Origin: CALINF01 sp039980455
GTDB taxonomy: Bacteria > Pseudomonadota > Gammaproteobacteria > Pseudomonadales > Halieaceae
NCBI GenBank assembly: GCA_039980455.1
Contig: JBDXCG010000003.1
Coordinates: forward strand, 1,736,001-1,800,000
Reading direction: 5' to 3'
DNA length: 64,000 bases
The position numbers and the translations under genes were made by a program. Positions 1 to 8,825 of this stretch are shown here, piece after piece (positions within the stretch are counted from its first letter, which is position 1; each line of letters begins with the position of its first letter). A model generated the notes under the pieces. The model saw only the letters and a program-made list of their open reading frames with translations. It was not told the origin of the DNA and made no database searches.

Positions 1-1769
1 GCATCCGTACCGAAGACGTCGATCAGACGCTAGTATCCCCTGCGCACGGCGGATCTCGCCTATCCTATGGCAGGAGCGGAAATCTTGATGATGGGAACCT
101 GAACTACAAAGAAGGTGACCTCGTCTCGAATATGGTGCGCGCGAACGGCGAAGTCACTTTGGGTTGGAGAAATTTCGGGCTATTTGTCCGCGGCTACGCA
201 TTCTACGACTTCGAAAACGAGGACAACGATCGAGAACGCACGCCTTTGGGTGATGAGGCGCTTGACCAGGTCGGTAGCGATTACGAATTGCTGGATGCAT
301 ATATGAGTTTGCGTTTTACCGCGGGTGAAGTGCCGTTGCAGTTTCGCCTGGGGGACCAGGTTGTGAATTGGGGCGAAAGCCGATTTTTCCCAGGCACAGG
401 TATAGATGTTGCGAACCCTCTAAACATTCCACTGGCCCAGCAGCCCACAGGCACACTGCGCGACCTGCGCAAACCGGTGGGCATGCTATGGGGTTCCGCG
501 CACATCTCTCCTCTACTCATCGTCGAGGCCTATTACCAATATGATTGGGAGCCGGCAGTCCTACCGGCAGCTGGTACCTATTTCTCTACCAATGATGGCA
601 TTACACCAGACGGTAACTACATTCAGGCTGAAGGTTTTGGGAATCAGTTTGGTACAGATCTCACAGAACTCTACGGTTTACCGGCGCAGACGCTGGAGGC
701 CGTGGGCATCGAGCCATTTGATCGAAACTTTTACCAAATTACTACCCGCGGGCCAGACGATGAGCCTAGCGATAGCGGCCAGTTTGGCATTTCATTGGAA
801 GCTATTGTTCCGCGCCTCAATGATTCCGAGTTCGGATTCCACTATGCCAGCTATAACGCCAGCCTGCCCTCTTTCGGCCTGGTAACTCCACCGGTGGAAG
901 ATTACATACAGTACTCGGAGCAGGCGATCGGCGCGCTCGAACGCGACTTGGCTCGCGAGGGCGTTGGGCCCATCAAGCGCAGTACCGTCGCTTCATTAAC
1001 GCAGTTAAGCAAAGTCTTAAAGAACGTTGAGTACTTCGCCGTTTACCCCGACGACATCGAAATGTTCGCCGTCACTTTCAATACAACGACTTTGCGAACG
1101 GGTACCGCCTTTTTTGCAGAGGTATCTCATCATCTGGACTCGCCGGTAGCAGTGCACTCGGGTGACCTGCTTAGCACTATTCTGCCGGGTTCAACGCGTG
1201 ACGACCCGTTGCCTCCCGTGGATCTCACTGAAACCACCTTAAAAGAAATCGAAGAGGAATACGCCAACAAGCGAGTGGATGCCTACGAAACGCTGGATCG
1301 AACCTTTGCCCTGGCCGGTGCGACACAATTGTTCGGACCGCAGCTCGGCGCTTCGCAGACGCTACTTAATGTCGAAATCGCTTACCTATATATCCACGAT
1401 GCACCTGACCCCGATGAGCTATACATGCCAGTCTCTGGCCTTGCCGTGACTGATTTCGGGCCAGAGAGCATTTTTGCAACCGAGGACTCCTGGGGGTACC
1501 GCATTGGTGGCGGCATGGTATACAACAATGTGTTCGGGGGCGTAAACCTGCGACCACGGGTGATCTTCTCTCACGATGTAGATGGTTCGAGTCCCGTTGG
1601 TTCTGGACCGTTTCTGGAAGATCGCAAGTCTTTCACTGTTGGATTGCAGGCCCAGTACCTCACCCGCATGCGAGTTGACGTGTCTTACACTGCCTACAGC
1701 GGCGCAGGCCAGTCAAACCTTATCAATGATCGTGACAACGTTAACTTTAGTGTCCGTTATGACTTTTAG
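1..1769 (+). CDS. DUF1302 family outer-membrane-type protein (5' end cut by window edge)
   Basis: The reading frame is open from the left edge (first full codon at base 3) to the TAG at 1767-1769, so the true start and signal peptide lie outside the window. The internal ATG at 132 is not the start, because the upstream codons continue the same family pattern (NLDDGNLNYKEGDLVSN). Family hallmarks include NWGESRFFPGTGIDVANP and many aromatic-ended strands such as FSVRYDF at the C-terminus, which suggests a beta-barrel. DUF1302 proteins are usually encoded next to DUF1329 proteins and are associated with the outer membrane and with uptake or metabolism of hydrophobic compounds; their biochemical role is not settled. 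The stop overlaps the start of the next gene, so the two are translationally coupled. Confidence 0.88.
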   Translation, partial: IRTEDVDQTLVSPAHGGSRLSYGRSGNLDDGNLNYKEGDLVSNMVRANGEVTLGWRNFGLFVRGYAFYDFENEDNDRERTPLGDEALDQVGSDYELLDAYMSLRFTAGEVPLQFRLGDQVVNWGESRFFPGTGIDVANPLNIPLAQQPTGTLRDLRKPVGMLWGSAHISPLLIVEAYYQYDWEPAVLPAAGTYFSTNDGITPDGNYIQAEGFGNQFGTDLTELYGLPAQTLEAVGIEPFDRNFYQITTRGPDDEPSDSGQFGISLEAIVPRLNDSEFGFHYASYNASLPSFGLVTPPVEDYIQYSEQAIGALERDLAREGVGPIKRSTVASLTQLSKVLKNVEYFAVYPDDIEMFAVTFNTTTLRTGTAFFAEVSHHLDSPVAVHSGDLLSTILPGSTRDDPLPPVDLTETTLKEIEEEYANKRVDAYETLDRTFALAGATQLFGPQLGASQTLLNVEIAYLYIHDAPDPDELYMPVSGLAVTDFGPESIFATEDSWGYRIGGGMVYNNVFGGVNLRPRVIFSHDVDGSSPVGSGPFLEDRKSFTVGLQAQYLTRMRVDVSYTAYSGAGQSNLINDRDNVNFSVRYDF

Positions 1770-3129
1770 TTTTAGACAATACAAGCAACTTGCGTGTATA
1801 TCGGCCGTCCTGCTGTACTGCGTCTTATCGCCAGTTGCCCATGCACAATCAGAGCTAGGTGGCGAATTGCTGACCCCAATCGGGGCTGAACGCGCAGGGA
1901 ATGCTGCCGGCACCGTACCAGCCTGGACCGGCGGCCTAACAGAACCGCCTTCGGGTTGGCAGCCTGGCGACCGGCTAAAAGACCCCTACCCTAATGATCC
2001 TGTCTTAATCACGATTACAGCTAGCAATCACGAAGAGTATGCTGAACTCCTCACTCAGGGGCAGAAGGCACTGCTGCAAAAATATCCAGACACCTGGTTC
2101 ATGAATGTGTACGCAAGCCGTCGCTCAGCTGCCTACCCACAGGCTATCTATAATGCTATCGAGTCTAATGCTGATAGCGCAGAGCTTATCTCTGAAGATC
2201 GCGGGGGTGTGAGAAACAGTCGCGTAACCTCACCTTTCCCGCGCCCTGAGTCTGGCGTAGAGGTTGTCTGGAATCACAATCTGAGATGGCGCGGCATCCG
2301 TGCCAATCGCATGGAAGGCACAGCGGCAGTAACGCGCAGGGGTCGGTACACCTTAATCCTGCAAGAAGACGAATGGGCCTTTCCTTACGGCCTGCTCAGT
2401 ACGGCAGGCGACGAGCCTCAAGAGAATGTTCTGCTGTCTTATAAAAGCAAAGTCATCGGTCCGGGCTTTGTTAGTGGCAATGGACTACTCACCGTAGATT
2501 CATTGAATCACAACGAGACGCCACGAGAAAATTGGTTGTATAGCCCTGATCTTCGCCGGGTATTGCGCGCACCATTTAGCGGGTTCGACAACCCGGCTCC
2601 CAATACTGACGCTCTGCGCTTCACTGACGAAGGGGATATGTTTAACGGGTCGCCGGCACTGTTCGATTGGACGCTTCTTGGCAAAAAGGAAATGTATATT
2701 CCTTACAACGCCTATCGTTTGGACAGCGCAGAGCTGGAGGACACAGACATAGTCCTTAAAAGCCATATCAATCCTGCGCATGTGCGCTATGAGCTCCATC
2801 GCGTGTGGGTGGTTGAGGGTCGCCTCAAAGACGGCGGCCGTGAGCACCAGTACTCACGCCGTGTGTTCTATGTGGATGAAGATACCTGGCAAATCGCCGC
2901 TGCCGACAGCTACGACAGCGATGGGAAGCTTTGGCGAGTATCTGAGGGACACATGGTTAACTTCTACGAAGTGCCAGTGCCCTGGTATACCTTGCGGGTC
3001 TATCACGATCTACGCGAAGAACGGTTCCTGGTTCAGGGATTGGACAACCAGCGCCGCGCCACAGAATTCAGCAATGACATTAATCCACGCCTGTTTGGGC
3101 CAAGCGCACTTTCATTCTATGTACGCTGA
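1759..3129 (+). CDS. DUF1329 family secreted protein
   Basis: This 456-residue protein starts at ATG 1759, inside the last codons of the DUF1302 gene. The frame is open further upstream, but this ATG gives a clean signal peptide (about residues 1-30, ending VAHAQ) followed by the typical DUF1329 N-terminus with GGELLTPIGAERAGN and the WTGGL segment. The family folds as a lipoprotein-carrier-like periplasmic protein related to LolB, and is thought to work with its DUF1302 partner in handling hydrophobic molecules at the outer membrane; that role is inferred from the family. Pairing and overlap with DUF1302 are the usual arrangement. The DUF3302 and HlyD-like genes follow within 30 bases, so the four probably form one transcript. 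Confidence 0.88.
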   Translation: MTFSFRQYKQLACISAVLLYCVLSPVAHAQSELGGELLTPIGAERAGNAAGTVPAWTGGLTEPPSGWQPGDRLKDPYPNDPVLITITASNHEEYAELLTQGQKALLQKYPDTWFMNVYASRRSAAYPQAIYNAIESNADSAELISEDRGGVRNSRVTSPFPRPESGVEVVWNHNLRWRGIRANRMEGTAAVTRRGRYTLILQEDEWAFPYGLLSTAGDEPQENVLLSYKSKVIGPGFVSGNGLLTVDSLNHNETPRENWLYSPDLRRVLRAPFSGFDNPAPNTDALRFTDEGDMFNGSPALFDWTLLGKKEMYIPYNAYRLDSAELEDTDIVLKSHINPAHVRYELHRVWVVEGRLKDGGREHQYSRRVFYVDEDTWQIAAADSYDSDGKLWRVSEGHMVNFYEVPVPWYTLRVYHDLREERFLVQGLDNQRRATEFSNDINPRLFGPSALSFYVR

Positions 3130-3159
3130 CTCCACGCGCTGGATGACCGGAGAATAATA

Positions 3160-3567
3160 ATGACAATCAGTGTACATCCACTCGCGCCCGAGCATCTGCC
3201 GCGGTTCATAGGCGGCGAGGATGGCGCAGACCCACTCTTTACCGTGGTCGTGTGGCTACTAGTGATTCTTTTGTTGGCTGTAGGCAACCTTTACCTAAAG
3301 CTGCATGCTCTCCCCGAGCGAATGGCACATAAGCAAAACAATACCCAGCTGCAGTTCATCGCTGTACTGGCTCTACTGGCTCTTTTTACCCACAACAATA
3401 TATTTTGGGTAGCCGCCCTATTGCTAGCTGTAATCAGATTCCCCGACGTCATTACACCCATTAACTCAATTGCGGATTCACTTGCCAAACTTGCAAGCAA
3501 GGAAGAGCGTTCACCTCCAGCTGAAGACCTCGAACCGCAAACAGCGAACGCCGAGAAGGAGCACTAG
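3160..3567 (+). CDS. DUF3302-like small inner-membrane protein
   Basis: This 135-residue protein has two hydrophobic segments (about 26-46 and 65-95) and a charged, Glu-rich C-terminal tail. The stretch around LHALPERMAHKQNN followed by FIAVLALLALFTHNNIFW resembles DUF3302 proteins (E. coli YiaW/YibI), which sit directly upstream of HlyD-like membrane proteins (YiaV/YibH). The same arrangement occurs here, with the HlyD-like start only 2 bases after this stop. The function of the pair is unknown. The family call rests on recalled sequence pattern and gene order rather than a database search. It lies 30 bases after the DUF1329 gene and is likely co-transcribed with it. Confidence 0.7.
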   Translation: MTISVHPLAPEHLPRFIGGEDGADPLFTVVVWLLVILLLAVGNLYLKLHALPERMAHKQNNTQLQFIAVLALLALFTHNNIFWVAALLLAVIRFPDVITPINSIADSLAKLASKEERSPPAEDLEPQTANAEKEH

Positions 3568-3569
3568 CC

Positions 3570-4811
3570 ATGCTGGAGTTTCTCTTATGCTCACTGGTGA
3601 CCATATTTCCCGACTATCTGGGCAGGCGCTTTTTACAAGGCAAGCGCTGGGGACACGAGATCACCTTTTTTACTATGTGGTATGAACTGCGCTGGGGTAT
3701 AACCGCTTGCGTATTACTCACAGTGGCTCTGATCACTGTCATTTTTTACTATCACCCCTCTACCACCAATGCCTCTCCATTTTTTAGAACTGTAACCATG
3801 CTTCCAGAAGGTGGCGGTAGAGTAGACGCTGTCTATGTGGACAACGGTCAACTAGTGAAAGCCGGAGATCCTCTGTTCAGCCTTGAAGAAAGCAGTCAGC
3901 TGGCTGCTATGGAAGTCGCTGAGAGCAAAATTCTGGAGCTGGACGCCGGTATCAAGCTGGCAGAAGCAGAGAGAGAAGCCATGAGGGGTTTAGTAGCGCA
4001 AGCCAAAGGCTCTCTTGATCAGGCGCAGAATGAGCTAAGACTGAAACGAGATCTACAGCAGCGTGACGCAGGTATTGTCAGCTCAAACGAGATTGAACGT
4101 CTGGAGAACACCATAGAATCACGAGTGGGCGCCCTCACTGCTGCAAACGCCAATTTGCAGGCTGTTCAAGCTCAATTGGAGTCAGTGCTACCCGCGCAAC
4201 GCGCTAGTGCAGTAGAAGCTTTCGAGCAAACTGAAGTAGAGGTTCGAAAGACGACGGTTTATGCCAGTATCGCTGGACGCGTCGCTCAGTTCTTACTGAA
4301 GCCTGGCGACTATGTAAATCCCATATTAAGGCCAGCGGGACTGCTGATACCGGTAAGCGGTGTTGAGTCTGGACTAGTAGAAGTACAAGCGGGCTTTAAC
4401 CAATTGGCTGCTCCGGTTGTAAAACCGGGAACGTTGGCCGAAATAACGTGCATGTCCAAGCCATTCACTGTGATCCCAATGGTTGTGGTGCGCGTGGTGG
4501 ATGTCATTGCGGCGGGACAACTGCGGCCAACCGACAGCCTGGTGGATATTGAAGCCCGTGCTAAGCCTGGAACACTAACAGTGGCTATGGAGCCGCTCTA
4601 TGCAAATGGCCTAGCAGGTGTTTTACCCGGTACCAAATGCCTGGCCAACGCCTATACCAACAACCACGAGGAGATTGCATCAGGCGATCTTGGGTTGGGA
4701 TCATATCTGTTTCTGCATATGGTGGATGCTGTCGGTATTGTGCACGCCATTATTTTGCGCATTCAGGCACTGGTGCTACCGGTCAAAACGCTGGTTTTTG
4801 CTGGTCACTAG
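3570..4811 (+). CDS. HlyD-family membrane fusion protein (YiaV/YibH-like)
   Basis: This 413-residue protein has an N-terminal hydrophobic region, a strong membrane segment at about residues 46-65, a lipoyl-like half motif (GGGRVDAVYVDNGQLVKAGDPLFSL), a long alpha-helical coiled-coil hairpin, the second lipoyl half (VYASIAGRVAQFLLKPGDYV) and a barrel domain. These are the parts of a periplasmic adaptor. The C-terminal region with a late hydrophobic stretch resembles YiaV/YibH, matching the DUF3302-like gene upstream. An AAGGAG ribosome site lies before ATG 3570. No inner-membrane pump or TolC gene adjoins it, so the transport partner is unknown. It may serve the DUF1302/DUF1329 system, but that is only inferred from the operon. 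Confidence 0.85.
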   Translation: MLEFLLCSLVTIFPDYLGRRFLQGKRWGHEITFFTMWYELRWGITACVLLTVALITVIFYYHPSTTNASPFFRTVTMLPEGGGRVDAVYVDNGQLVKAGDPLFSLEESSQLAAMEVAESKILELDAGIKLAEAEREAMRGLVAQAKGSLDQAQNELRLKRDLQQRDAGIVSSNEIERLENTIESRVGALTAANANLQAVQAQLESVLPAQRASAVEAFEQTEVEVRKTTVYASIAGRVAQFLLKPGDYVNPILRPAGLLIPVSGVESGLVEVQAGFNQLAAPVVKPGTLAEITCMSKPFTVIPMVVVRVVDVIAAGQLRPTDSLVDIEARAKPGTLTVAMEPLYANGLAGVLPGTKCLANAYTNNHEEIASGDLGLGSYLFLHMVDAVGIVHAIILRIQALVLPVKTLVFAGH

Positions 4812-5082
4812 CCAACACCAGCTGCATTCGAAGCGTTACACCGAGAAGCTAGTGAATGAGCAATCTCATGGGAATTCTCGGCGAGCTTTGCTGGTCTTTA
4901 CTGTCGTGCTGTCGTAATAGACGCCTTGATACTCAAAGCCATAATGAACGAACGCTATGACCACGCGCTCGAACAATCGTATTTGGAAAACGACATCACC
5001 GAAGATCGACTAGCGTTTAGTTGCATGATGTCCCACTCGTTGTGATCGGAGAGGCTATCTGTAAATAGCAGGAGATGTATAC

Positions 5083-5448
5083 GTGAAACATCAAGCACTC
5101 AACCTAGCTCAAAAGATTTCGCTCATTGACGACTTGTGGAGCCCACGCGTTATCGCCGAGATGAACGACTATCAGTTCAAAGTGGCTCGTATTCAGGGCG
5201 AATTCGTATGGCATGATCACCCCGATACTGATGAGACCTTCATTGTGCTGAAAGGAAACCTACGCATCGACTTTCGCGATGGAGACGTCACTCTGGCAGC
5301 GGGGGAAATGTTTGTTGTTCCCGCAGGGGTGGAACACAAACCCTTTGCAGCAGAGGAAGTCCAAATATTACTGATCGAGCCACGCGGTGTGATAAACACC
5401 GGCGACGCGGGAGGCGAGCTGACTGCCCAGGGCGATCAGTGGATATAG
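5083..5448 (+). CDS. Cupin domain protein
   Basis: A 121-residue single-domain cupin. Motif 1 shows the metal ligands H44 and H46 with E51 (WHDHPDTDETFIVLKG). Motif 2 ends in PAGVEHKP with H85. All four usual metal-binding residues are therefore present. The start is a GTG at 5083 with a good AGGAG ribosome site 10 bases upstream. Small cupins of this kind range from enzymes such as mannose-6-phosphate-isomerase-like or dioxygenase proteins to sensors; nothing in the neighbourhood fixes a substrate. It appears to be a single-gene transcript. Confidence 0.85.
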   Translation: MKHQALNLAQKISLIDDLWSPRVIAEMNDYQFKVARIQGEFVWHDHPDTDETFIVLKGNLRIDFRDGDVTLAAGEMFVVPAGVEHKPFAAEEVQILLIEPRGVINTGDAGGELTAQGDQWI

Positions 5449-5646
5449 CATTGCCTAGATGCCCCATCTCAATTGAGGAGTAACAACTATCGCAACCCAT
5501 CAACAGGGGCAATGGGGTCGCCTGGAATTGTCGTGATTCTTACCTGTATTTATCTGAAGCGATCTGTCCGTAGATGGCCACTTTTCCGGTGACCAGCACC
5601 CACTTGCTATATACTTTTAGCTGCTGACATTTCTGAGGAAGAGAGC

Positions 5647-6015
5647 ATGCTCAAGATAAGCCTGAACAAAGCAACCGGTATAGCCATACTAGAGCCGGAC
5701 GATCAGCTTTCCGCATCAGATTTCAAGAATGCGGCGAACACGATCGACCCCTATATCGAAGAGGCAGGTGCTCTGCGTGGGTTAGTTATTGCTACAGAGA
5801 AGTTTCCGGGATGGGACTCGTTCGCTGCCTTTGTATCCCATATGTCTTTTGTAAAGGACCATCACAAAAAGATTACACGCATCGCCATTGCCACAGACTC
5901 CCCGATAGGAAGCCTGGCACAGAGCATTGGTGATCACTTCATCTCAGCGACGGTGAAATCCTTTGCCTACGCAGAGAAGCGAGAGGCACTAGAGTGGGTT
6001 GAAAATGCCTCGTGA
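5647..6015 (+). CDS. STAS/SpoIIAA-like protein
   Basis: This 122-residue soluble protein matches the SpoIIAA-like (STAS superfamily) pattern: an N-terminal strand pair (TGIAILEPDDQLSASDFK), a central LRGLVIATEKFPGWDSF segment and a C-terminal KSFAYAEKREALEWV helix. In related proteins the domain binds small lipophilic or anionic ligands or takes part in protein-protein switching; the role here is unknown. A GAGGAAGAGAG purine-rich ribosome site precedes ATG 5647. Its stop lies 10 bases from the stop of the convergent lipoprotein gene. Confidence 0.75.
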   Translation: MLKISLNKATGIAILEPDDQLSASDFKNAANTIDPYIEEAGALRGLVIATEKFPGWDSFAAFVSHMSFVKDHHKKITRIAIATDSPIGSLAQSIGDHFISATVKSFAYAEKREALEWVENAS

Positions 6016-6024
6016 CTACCCGAG

Positions 6025-6846
6025 CTATTCACCATCGTCCTCATCGTTAAACCAACCCTTCACTTTGCCAATACCCGTTTCAACGGCATCCGCTCCCGCC
6101 TCGATACCTTTTCCGATGGCATCTTCGGTATCTTCCATCGCGTTATCAACCGAAGATTTTTCATCCTCATCCCACTGAATTACCAGCCCATCAACACCAC
6201 CTGCTAGAGCCAGTCCGCGCATTTCCGACTCCAACTCAATGACAACCCCATCGGAATTGCGTAGCCATAGCTTGCCACTACCAGAATCGCCTGCAGTTAA
6301 ACCCAAGCGTGCATTGCCGTAGGTGCCAGCAAATTCTTCACGCACAGGCAGGTTGTAGACAACACCAGTTGCCGTCACGGACGACGCGCCAAAACCGCCA
6401 ACACCCAGGCCAACAATTTTGAAAGGATAGGATTGCCCATCCATAGTCAGCGTGCCACCACCTATGGTGCCACTACCTACCCAGGCTACAGAGTATTGCT
6501 TGAGTTCAACTTGGCCAGCTGCTTCCAGCGTGTCGGGATCGATCTCCTGCACTTCGTCTGGGTCCTCCACGGCCTGCTCACCCTCGCTACCATTAACGCT
6601 CAATGCTTGAGAGTCTGCGTAGCCACTACCCGAAGTCTGCTGAGAGGCTTCTTCTGCCTCAGAAGCCACAGAATCCGCTTCAGCGCTTGAGGCATTCCCG
6701 GATATAGCCTCCGAGGTCAATGTCTGACTTGTAGACTGCTCTGCCTTTTGTTGTTCACTTTCCTGTGAATCACCACAAGCTTGAAGTAGAACGACCACCG
6801 CCAATGCGGTGAGGACTGATCTGAATTTCGATCTAAGCGCTAGCAT
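6025..6846 (-). CDS. Acidic lipoprotein of unknown function
   Basis: With the start at 6846 (AGGAG site 8 bases upstream) the product is 273 residues. It has a lipoprotein signal peptide ending LLQAC (lipidated C24), a low-complexity Ser/Gln/Glu-rich linker (about 25-115), a compact middle domain containing VGSGTIGGGTLTMDGQSYPF and a Lys/Asp/Glu-rich amphipathic tail. The middle segment with LVIQWDE resembles DUF1134/EipA-like exported proteins, but I do not claim that family. The frame is open further upstream to 6972, into the end of the enoyl-CoA hydratase gene; the lipobox argues for the shorter protein. Likely anchored to the inner leaflet of the outer membrane. It may share a transcript with the hydratase, 53 bases upstream. 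Confidence 0.75.
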   Translation of the reverse strand: MLALRSKFRSVLTALAVVVLLQACGDSQESEQQKAEQSTSQTLTSEAISGNASSAEADSVASEAEEASQQTSGSGYADSQALSVNGSEGEQAVEDPDEVQEIDPDTLEAAGQVELKQYSVAWVGSGTIGGGTLTMDGQSYPFKIVGLGVGGFGASSVTATGVVYNLPVREEFAGTYGNARLGLTAGDSGSGKLWLRNSDGVVIELESEMRGLALAGGVDGLVIQWDEDEKSSVDNAMEDTEDAIGKGIEAGADAVETGIGKVKGWFNDEDDGE

Positions 6847-6899
6847 GGTGTACTCCTGAAAATCATTTCTGAAATGGGGGACTCGGTCGGGCGAGAGAG

Positions 6900-7649
6900 T
6901 TACTTCTTTGTAAATGCGGATATTCGCTCGTGCATATCCGGCCCGACACCTTCGTTCTCCATCACCTCCCACTGCAGCCCTGCATCGAGATGCTGCGCGT
7001 CGGTAGCCTCCAGCAGCCGCTTATTAGCGGCGTGGGAAAAGCCCGAATTAGCGCAAATGCGCCCAGCCAATGATTCCAATTCAGCGTCAAAATCAGCCAT
7101 TGACACTACGTATTCAGCCAACCCAATTCTACATGCCTCTTGGGCGTCGATCATATCCGCAGTGAACATCAGCCGTTTGGCGGTAGCAATGCCCACACGA
7201 CGCGGCAGGCGCTGGCTCATGCCCCATATTGGCGTCAATGCCCACTTAGAATGCGTGTCGCCAAATCGAGCAGTATCGGCCGCAACAATGAAATCCGCTG
7301 CCAACGCTACCTCTAACGCCCCGGTATAACAGTGACCGTGAACCGCCGCTATAACGGGTTGTGGAAGCTTCTCCATCATCCGCAAGGTTTCGGAGTGCCA
7401 CCCCGGCGAAGGTACCTCTTCCCCCTCTGCAATATCACCCAGATCGTGCCCAGCAGAAAAACACTTACCTGCACCCCGCAGAACAACACATCCGATGGTT
7501 TTGTCTGAGCGCAAATCTATGAGATGTGCACGCAGCTGCTTGAAAACCTCTACGTTTAGCGAGTTCAGTTTATCTGGGCGATTTAATGTCAGCTGTGCGC
7601 ACCCGTTATTGTCGGCGCGCAATACCAGCTCGCTGGATTCCTTTGTCAT
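6900..7649 (-). CDS. Enoyl-CoA hydratase/isomerase family protein
   Basis: A 249-residue crotonase-fold protein. It has the first oxyanion-hole segment GKCFSAGHDL, the second HGHCYTGALEVALAADF with its glutamate, and the C-terminal trimerisation helices. The second catalytic-loop position, usually FGxPE, reads FGDTHSKWALTPIWG here, so the second glutamate of classical hydratases is missing. It is therefore more likely a variant isomerase, dehalogenase-like or other crotonase than a true fatty-acid hydratase. The neighbourhood (lipoprotein downstream, divergent VOC protein) does not reveal the substrate. Confidence 0.85.
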   Translation of the reverse strand: MTKESSELVLRADNNGCAQLTLNRPDKLNSLNVEVFKQLRAHLIDLRSDKTIGCVVLRGAGKCFSAGHDLGDIAEGEEVPSPGWHSETLRMMEKLPQPVIAAVHGHCYTGALEVALAADFIVAADTARFGDTHSKWALTPIWGMSQRLPRRVGIATAKRLMFTADMIDAQEACRIGLAEYVVSMADFDAELESLAGRICANSGFSHAANKRLLEATDAQHLDAGLQWEVMENEGVGPDMHERISAFTKK

Positions 7650-7785
7650 ACCTATTATTCCTTCATCGTGGTGCGAAATGCGGTGTAGTATACCAGCGCT
7701 ATTCTACTAGCGAGACCAACAGGTTGACACTAAGTACCGCGAGTGTGATAACAGCCAATAGCACTGTGCCATGGGCGGTGAAAAA

Positions 7786-8166
7786 ATGATTGATCACATC
7801 ACTATCGCGACAACGAACGTCGAAGAGAGCCGAATATTTTACGAGCGCGCGTTCCGCCCGCTTGGATACGTAGTCGCCTTTGGAGAAGAGAATATCTTTT
7901 GGGCTTTTCGAATAGACAATGGCGCCCTATTCGAGATACGTGCCGCACGCGGCGACGAACAATCGATTACCAGCAGCCACGTAGCTTTCCGAGTGAGCAG
8001 CAGGGAACTCGTAGATGGATTCTACGAAGCCGCGCTCAATGCCGGTGGCAAGGACAATGGAGAGCCTGGTCCGCGACCGCAATACAGTATGGACTACTAC
8101 GCTTGCTTTATTTACGACCCAGACGGGCACAATATTGAAGCCATGATAAAAACGGAGGCTTGGTGA
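7786..8166 (+). CDS. VOC (glyoxalase/bleomycin-resistance) family protein
   Basis: A 126-residue vicinal-oxygen-chelate protein, starting MIDHITIATTNVEESRIFYE and containing PRPQYSMDYYACFIYDPDGH near the end. The open frame extends to 7771, but ATG 7786 is preferred because the family begins at this point and GGTGA lies just upstream. Possible metal ligands are H4 and the late acidic/His positions. Function within the family (lyase, dioxygenase or resistance protein) cannot be set. A related paralogue lies at 32634. It is divergent from the enoyl-CoA hydratase gene. Confidence 0.88.
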   Translation: MIDHITIATTNVEESRIFYERAFRPLGYVVAFGEENIFWAFRIDNGALFEIRAARGDEQSITSSHVAFRVSSRELVDGFYEAALNAGGKDNGEPGPRPQYSMDYYACFIYDPDGHNIEAMIKTEAW

Positions 8167-8214
8167 CGCCATGAACCCGACAATTTCCGGTCAACCATCC
8201 TATGGTACCTGCAT

Positions 8215-8811
8215 ATGATCAGCTTAAGGTCTGCCGCCCTGCCCCTTACTTTGCTTTTCCTCGTGCTCGCACTAGCAGTGATTTTTGCAGGTGATGGATC
8301 CACAGAAGACAATATTCGGCAAACCATCCGTATAACCGCGGCTAGCTCCATGGTTCTGTTCACTCTGACATTTTCGGCTTCAGCGCTCGTATACCTGCTG
8401 GGCAACCGGATATCCATCGCGATAATGCAGGCAAGGCGAAGACTGGGCCTGTCATTTGCCTTGTCTCATCTGGTGCATTTGGTTGCGATAGTCGCTTTGG
8501 TAGAACTTGTATACGCCGGTGACTATTCACAGCTAGGTGAAATCACTGCAGGCGTGGTGATATACCTCTTTATCTTTGCAATGGCCTTAACCTCGAACAA
8601 CGCATCTGTGAGGCTACTCGGTGCGAGGAACTGGACCCTATTGCATAAGATAGGTTCGTATCTAATCTGGATTGGTCTATTTTCCACCTATCTGGGTGCT
8701 GCAATGGAAACTGGCTCTCTGCATTACTGGGCCTATTTATCGTTAGGCATTGGCCTGCTGGTGTTAAGGGCTTGGGTGTTCTGGAGTAAACGGACGCGCG
8801 CGGCTACCTGA
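8215..8811 (+). CDS. Ferric-reductase-like transmembrane protein
   Basis: This 198-residue protein is almost entirely membrane-embedded, with about six hydrophobic helices. Conserved-looking histidines lie in paired helices (SHLVHLVAIVAL and RNWTLLHKIGSYLIW), the pattern of heme-ligating cytochrome-b-type helices in ferric-reductase-like proteins (MsrQ/YedZ-like). It lacks an FAD/NAD-binding domain, so if it carries electrons it must do so for a partner. It follows the VOC gene by 48 bases and faces the large DUF11 gene tail to tail. The family call is moderate; direct heme binding is inferred. Confidence 0.65.
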   Translation: MISLRSAALPLTLLFLVLALAVIFAGDGSTEDNIRQTIRITAASSMVLFTLTFSASALVYLLGNRISIAIMQARRRLGLSFALSHLVHLVAIVALVELVYAGDYSQLGEITAGVVIYLFIFAMALTSNNASVRLLGARNWTLLHKIGSYLIWIGLFSTYLGAAMETGSLHYWAYLSLGIGLLVLRAWVFWSKRTRAAT

Positions 8812-8825
8812 GTACCCCAAACACA

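Noticed and set aside
4944..5045. 33-codon open frame between the HlyD-like and cupin genes
   Set aside because: Short, with no clear ribosome site; composition alone does not establish a gene.
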